DNA of 64,000 nucleotides from Fistularia commersonii (lineage: Eukaryota > Chordata > Actinopteri > Syngnathiformes > Fistulariidae). Location: assembly GCA_037954325.1 (NCBI GenBank), contig JBBMNZ010000014.1:12994956-13058955 (forward strand). The letters are read 5' to 3'. This document shows, in pieces, positions 57,940 to 64,000 of the stretch. A program made the position numbers and the translations under genes. The notes beneath the pieces were generated by a model. The model saw nothing but the letters and a program-made list of their open reading frames with translations. It did not search any database and was not told the origin of the DNA. Position 1 is the first letter of the stretch. Each line of letters opens with the position of its first letter.

Positions 57940-60395
57940 TTAAGGCAAGAATCTGGGACTGAGAATAGGGACTTTGAATATTGGGGCTATGACAGGAAGG
58001 AAGTAAAGCCAGAAGCTTAGGAAAAGACTTTAAGTTGTACTATCATGGTACTGGCAGGAAGAGAAATGGAGGAGGAGTTAACTTGAGGGAGGAGTTTGTT
58101 AGGAATGTTCTGAAGGTGAAAAGAATGTCAGATAGACTTATGAGTCTGAAACTGGAAATTGAAGGTGTGATGCTCAGTGTTATTAGTGGCTATGCCCTGC
58201 AGGTGGGATGTGAGTTTGAGGAGAAGGAGAAGTTCTGGAATGAACTAGATAAAGTGATGCAGAATATCCCTATAGATGAGTCAGTGGTAATTGGAGCAGA
58301 CTTCAATGGGCATGTTGGTGAAGGCAATCGAGGGGATGAAGAAGTGATTGGCAGATTTGGTATGCAGGATAGGAATGCACAGGGGCAGATGGTGGTAGAT
58401 TTTGCAAAAAAGATGTAAATGGCTGTAGTGAACACTGTTTTCCCAGAAAAGACAGGAACAAAAGGTAACTACATCTTTTATAGATTATGTAATCTGGAAG
58501 AGATAAGTGACTGCAAAGTAGGGTTAGTTGAGAGTGCAGCCAGTCAGCATAGGATGCTGGTTTGTAGGATGACTCTGGTGACAAGAAAGATCAAGAGGAC
58601 AAAGGCAGAGCAGAGGACCAAGTGGTAGAAGCTGAAAAGGGAGGAGTGTCGTATGGTTTTTCAGGAAGGAGTAGAGAAAGGCTCTGGGCGGTCAGGGAGA
58701 GCTTCCAGATGACTGGACAACAACAGCTAGTGTTATCAGGAGACAGGTAGGAGAATACTTGGTGTGTCATGAAAGTAGATAAGGAGACTTGGTGGTGGAA
58801 TGAGGAAGTGCAGGAGTACATACAGAGAATGTGGTTAGGAAAGAAAAAGTGGGACACTGAGGGTAAAGATAGATGTAGCAAAAGCAAAATAAAGGACATA
58901 CAATGACTTGTATGCTCGGTTGTTCAGTTAGGAGGGAGAGAATGATTTATTCAGGTTTGAAAAACAGAGAGATAGAGATGAAAACGATGTACAGCAGGTC
59001 TGTGTGATTAAGAATAAAGAGGGAAATGTATTGACAGATGCTAGAAGAGTGATGGGTAGATGGAAAGAGTACTTTAAAGAGCTGATGATTGAGGAAAATA
59101 AAGAGAGGGAAGGGTAGAAGAGGTGACTATTGTAGACCCCAAAGTAGTAGAGATTAGTAAAAGTGAAATGAGGAAGACATTGGAGTGGAAAGGCAGTTGG
59201 TCCTGATGATATACCAGGAAGTGTCAAGGAGAGGCAGCGGTAGAGTTTCTGGCTAGATTATTTGACAGCATCTTGTAGAGGGAGAAAATGCCAGACATAT
59301 GGAGAAGAAGTGTGATGGTGCCCATTTTTAAGAATAAGGGAAATGTGCGCAATTGCTGTAACTGTAGAGTGATTAAGGATGAGCCATGCAATTAAGTTAT
59401 GGGAAATAGTGCAAACTACTAGAGAAGTATGCTAGGCTGGTGAGGGACATGTATGCTAGCTGCGAGACAGTGGTGAGGTGTGCTGTAGGAGAACAGAGAA
59501 GTTCAAGATGGAGGTGGGACTTCATCAGGAATCAGCTCTGACCCCCTTCTTGTTTGCAGTGGTGATGGATAGGCTGACAGATGAGGTCAGACATGAATCT
59601 CATTGGACCATTATGTTTCCAGATGACATTGTGATCTGTAGTGAGAGCGGGGAACAGGATGAGGAAAATCTTGAGAGGCAGTGGTATGCTCTGGAAAGGA
59701 GAGGAATGAAGGTTAGTCAGCAAGACAGAATATATGTGTGTGAATGAACCTCAAATCTGGGTAGAACGGTAAGGCTACAGGGAATGGAGATCAAGAAGTT
59801 GGAGGATTTCAAGTATATTGGGATCAATGGTCCAGAGCAACAGAGAGTGTGGAAAAGAGGTAAAGAAATGGGTTTAAGCAGGTTGGAATGGGTGCAGAAA
59901 GGTGTCAAGGATACTGTGTGATAGAAGACTATCAGCCAGAATGAAGGCAAAGGTGTACAAGACAGTGGTGAGACCAGTGATGCTGTATGGCCTAGAAACA
60001 GGGAAAATGATGAAAAGACAGGTGGCAGAGCTTGAGGTCTTAGAGAAGAAGATGTTGAGGCTCTCTTTGGGAATGATGAGGATGGATAGGATCAGGAATG
60101 AGTCCATGAGCGCGTCAGCACATGTTCGATGTTATGGAGAGGTCAGAGAAGCCAGACTGAGATGGTTCAGTCATGTACAGAGGAGAGATAGTGAATAGAT
60201 TGGTAAATGGATGCTGGAATTAGTGCTGCCAGGTAGGAGGTCAAGAGGAAGACCAAAGAGAGGATTTATGGACATAGTGAGAGATTATATGAAGGTAGTT
60301 GGTGTGAGACAGAAGGATAAAGAGAATAGGGTTAGCTGGAGAAGGTTGATTCCCTCTGGCGACCCTTGAAGAGAAAAGCCGAAAGGAAAAGGAGA
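57940..60395 (+). mobile_element. RTE-like LINE, copy 6 (longest)
   Basis: It starts near the endonuclease N-terminus (GTLNIGAMTGRK-like) and runs FVRNVLKVKRMSDRLMSLKL, VVIGADFNGHVGEGNRGDEE (endonuclease catalytic Asp/Asn) and GQMVVDFAKKM. A degraded linker follows, then FKMEVGLHQESALTPFLFAV, MFPDDIVICSESGEQDEEN (catalytic box with Ala to Pro before DD) and the C-terminal HVRCYG and RLRWFSHVQRRDSE. It ends GGCGACCCTTGAAGAGAAAA. The DLEKAYD-type palm segment is missing near 59,340-59,440. Many stops: dead. I place it in the RTE/RTE-X-like group from memory. Confidence 0.88.
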
Positions 60396-61831
60396 ACAGT
60401 GTTGAACCAAAACACATGAAAAGACAGAAAAGAACACTGTACCCAGTTTTTACAGCCCAGATGTAAGCTTAGTCACACCAGAAGCTCAAGTCAAAAAGAT
60501 GCCAAAACTTGACAGTTAAAAAATAAAATTGCGATGCATTTGAAGATGATCAAACATTAGTCTCTTTTACAGCCCATCAGGAATGACTTGAGTGACCTAA
60601 AACCATTTGATTTGATTGTATTAATGATGAGTGAAGTAATAAACTGATTTTAGGTCATTACCTGGCTGCATAAGGCATTGCTCCACCAATGATTCCTTGT
60701 GTCATGAGTGGATGAAATTGTGGCTGTGTCATTCATTGAATTGACAGAAAAAAACAAGTCTGCCAAGCTAAGCAACCATGTAATTCCTTTTGCGATCCCG
60801 TTACAAATCAACGTTGAAAAATAATGATGTTTAATGATGTGTTACTTGGTTAGGTTTGTGGAAAGATCTTGGTTTGGGTTCCAAAAAGTACTTTTGTTAA
60901 GGATAGTGGACAGTTGAGGTTTTTAAAACACTGTCTAGACTTACATTTGCCAATTGGAAATTGAACAGCGGTCTCCCACGACAAAGTTAAGTGTTTGTGT
61001 AACCCATCCACCACCCAACCTTCCTCCTCCTACAGGCATCACATGATTTATTACTGGAGCCCCAAAATGTCATATATCTATACATTCCAAATATTCATAT
61101 ACGTCGTACTTATACTATTCCTATGACACTGTGTTGTTTCATGCTTTTGTGGAACTTATGTCCCCCCAAAAGAGTAGTGGTTTTGTAGAGACGGAACAAA
61201 ACTAATTTGAGGTATTGAAACAACCAATAGGTCTCTGCATTGTGTTTTAAAGTAAATAAACAAATTAAAGTGGGTAGTCACGTACATACAAATGTGGCTT
61301 TTATAGAGGAAATCTGCTGCTAAGGTATCAATATATCTGGTTGCTGCTATCATTAACAGCATTTTCTAACAAGGATATTCTAAAATAAAAGCCTTAAAAA
61401 TATTCATCAAAAGTAAAACTGATTAAAAATGTTGTTGCATTGAATCAGCAATAACTATGGAGAACAATTCTCTCTTTTTCGTGGGAGGTTACAGTAGAAA
61501 CAACAATTCTTGATTTGTTTTATTTCCAGAGAGGCTTCATTGGTTGGTAGTCTGGAGGAACATATTTTGTAGCTGTGAACAATGGCCTTATTTATGTTTA
61601 TTTTGTAAATGAGCTGAACTAATCGCAAATTATTAGAAATGAATAATTAAGTAGTGAACAGAGAGCATTATGTGCTGCATGGAGATCAGTGTAATTGATG
61701 ATATATAAGCCCTGCACATAGTGCCACAGGAAAGAATACAGAACTGTGCAGATAATACAGTAAACTTGACTCTATTCATTGTCTAGAGACATATCTGTCA
61801 CATTCACAATGTCCATCCACAATTCACATGT
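60396..61831. other. Gene-free stretch
   Basis: AT-rich sequence with no exon, RNA gene or transposon that I recognise. Confidence 0.45.
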
Positions 61832-62440
61832 CGCCCATCCATCTTCTACTACTGCAGCAGCAGAAACAGAGGCCCAGACTTCCCTCTACCCGGCCCCTTG
61901 GTCCAACTCTTCTGAGGGGATCCCGAGGTGTTCCCAGGCATAGGCTGGAATATAGTCCCCCCAGCATGTCCACCGGGGCCTCCTCGGTTGGATGTGCCCA
62001 GAACACCTCACCAGGGAGGCACCCTAACCAGATGTCCAAGCTATCTTATCTGACTCCTCTCCATGTGGAGGAGCAGTGTCCTGAGCCCCTCCCAGGACCT
62101 CCTTCCTCCTTATGGGCTTTTTACCCAATTGAGAACCATGGTCACAGATTTGGAGTTGCTGATCTCATCCCAACTACTTCAAATTCAGCTGCAAACCCCT
62201 CCAGCTAGAACAGGTGAAGCAACAGAGCCACATCACCCGCGAAAAGCAGAGACCCAGTCCTGAAATCACCAGACCGGATCCCTCAACTCCTTGGCTGTGC
62301 CTAGAATTTCTGGACAAAAAAGTTATGAACAGAATCTGAGACAAAGAACAGCCCTGGCGGAATCCAACCCTCAACAGTAACAAGTCTGACTTACAACCAG
62401 CAATGCAGCAGTAACCGGCATCCTGTATAGATCATGCTGT
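61832..62440 (-). mobile_element. Rex3 fragment, copy 2, internally deleted
   Basis: The plus strand starts CCATCCATCTTCTACTACTG and has CACCTCACCAGGGAGGCACC, GATTTGGAGTTGCTGATCTC and CTCAACTCCTTGGCTGTGCC, then GAGACAAAGAACAGCCCTGG (the decayed counterpart of the Rex3 site at 30237). A jump near 62,100-62,130 removes several hundred bases of the usual element. Confidence 0.82.
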
Positions 62441-63599
62441 CACTCCTTACTGTCCAAACGACCATACAAGTCATTGTAGGTTATTACAATGTAGGTTGAA
62501 GGTCACATTGTTTTAACCAAAAAAAAATGTGAGTAGCATTTTGAATTTCATATAAATCACTGTTGTAGGACTCATGGTCATTTGGCTTTTCTCCTTCCAG
62601 TAAATTTTTTTCAGTGGTGCTATGTGGTCTGATGCAGGGTTTTTTTTACCACAGCCTGGCAGGTGTGTATCAAGAACAAGTGACAAGTAGCTAGATCACA
62701 TGTGACAGAGTTTCTATAAAGAGAGCACATGTCAGACAGACAGCTAGTGAGATTATGGAGGGAAATGAATACAATGGAGGGAGGAGAATATTTGAGGATG
62801 TTGAGAGAAAAGGACAGTTGTTTCCCAGGGGTTTGAAGTGGAAAAGAGGGAGAGGGTTGAATATTTATGATGGTCACATAAAAATCTCAACAAATACACA
62901 TACTGTATCAGTACAGTGTTTTCCTCTGAAAGAAAGCATGAAAAAAATGTTTTTTTTTCTTTTCAAAAACAGGATCAGCTGTGTTACATGATTAAAGAAA
63001 ATGGATTTAGACATAGGTCACAGGGTCTCTACATCCTGGCCACGGTCAGAGGTGTCAAAATGAGATCAAGAGAGATTACAAGAGCAAGGCTGAGTAGAGG
63101 ACAGGGCTCCAAAGGTGCTAATCTGAGGTTGTGTGTGCGTGTGTTACATAAACACTTGCCTTTCTGTCAGGTTTCAGGATCCAGTTGGTTGATGTGAGGT
63201 CACAGTCACAATTGGACCGCTGTGTACAGCCAAGGAAGAATACTAATTCATATGCAGGCTACATTGGGGAGCCTAATACACAAGCTTTTCCTCTAGAGCT
63301 GGAAAATGACTCCAAATCACACTGTGAGTGGACTTTATGGCGTGGGAGCACCAATCACACTTAACTGTACAGTTTTGTACTCTGCTAGATTGGCTGCAAC
63401 AAACTGTTAACGGATTCCTCTGTCTCCAACATAGTACCAAACCAAAGAGAGGATGGGGACAAGGTGAAAGCTGAATCACCTTTAAAATTGTGTCTGCAGT
63501 CCTCATTGCTGATTGTGGAAATGTTTACATGCACAATTATAACACAGTCATTTTTTTGATTTATGGAATTACTACCGGGATTACTCTTAAGTTAGGAAA
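62441..63599. other. Gene-free stretch
   Basis: No exon or repeat recognised. Short open frames at 62.9-63.2 kb have no domain and no splice context. Confidence 0.4.
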
Positions 63600-63925
63600 A
63601 CAGCACCATGTGGTTATTGGTGCCGTAGAGGGGTACAATGGTGAGCACTCTCACCTCAAAGTAACAAACCTCCTCGTCAGATTTCTATGATGAGTTCTTT
63701 ATGGATTCACTTGTTTCTTGTCAGTCCAAAATGGATTAGTTTAACCAAGACTAAATTGAGTTTGGCCTTGAATGAGAGATTGAATGATTCTATTGCTCAA
63801 CTTGTGACCCCACCTTAAGTACCATCTCCACCCCATCTGGGATTTGTTCCAGCCTCCCTTCCGCTACCTTATTTGTAGATAAAGCAGTCAAGATAATGAA
63901 TAAATAAATCAGGTTTTGGGCCCAA
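63600..63925 (+). mobile_element. SINE-like repeat, strongly decayed
   Basis: GTACAATGGTGAGCACTCTC-ACCTCAAAG, GTCCAAAATGGATTAGTTTA, CCACCTTAAGTACCATCTCC, GATTTGTTCCAGCCTCCCTT and the tail AATGAATAAATAAAT follow the order of the 25.8-kb family. Confidence 0.5.
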
Positions 63926-64000
63926 CAGTGCTAATTTACACCATGAAAGCAAAATTTGGCAGAACATAACAACCTCTGGCCACAAAGAGGGGTAGAATTT

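Overview
This window looks like nuclear DNA of a ray-finned (teleost) fish. The coding parts are vertebrate genes split by GT-AG introns. The interspersed repeats are of teleost type: Rex3 and other RTE-like LINEs, L2-like LINE pieces, non-autonomous Tc1/mariner elements with TA target duplications, and tRNA-related SINEs. Long CA/GT, TATC, AAT and CTT microsatellites are common. The species cannot be named from the sequence.

Layout: (1) 2.1-3.8 kb, minus strand, a two-exon RASSF7/RASSF8-family gene (RA domain plus coiled coil). (2) 7.7-19.6 kb, plus strand, a complete 15-coding-exon muscle-type AMP deaminase gene (ampd1, 733 aa), with all catalytic motifs and every exon phase consistent. (3) About 21.8-22.0 kb, a GC/CpG-richer block that could be a non-coding first exon. 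(4) 34.8-44.6 kb, plus strand, a complete 12-coding-exon family B receptor of the calcitonin-receptor-like type (calcrl, 497 aa). (5) 47.2-47.9 kb, two intact minus-strand tRNA genes, Gln(TTG) and Ile(AAT). (6) 48-64 kb, no protein gene seen, only repeats and microsatellites.

The three protein genes have unrelated jobs (RA-domain/coiled-coil scaffold, purine nucleotide cycle, peptide hormone receptor), so nothing suggests an operon or a cooperating system. I did not find a new multigene system. The less ordinary observations are at DNA level: a set of near-perfect short-loop hairpins, one of which can be shown by comparison with a second LINE copy to be a 17-nt inverted insertion; a transposon that makes up three quarters of the RASSF intron; nested insertions; three CA-rich tracts along one receptor transcript; and upstream ATGs in front of ampd1.

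Exon borders were set by hand from splice-site and reading-frame agreement and from remembered family sequences. No alignment or database search was run.
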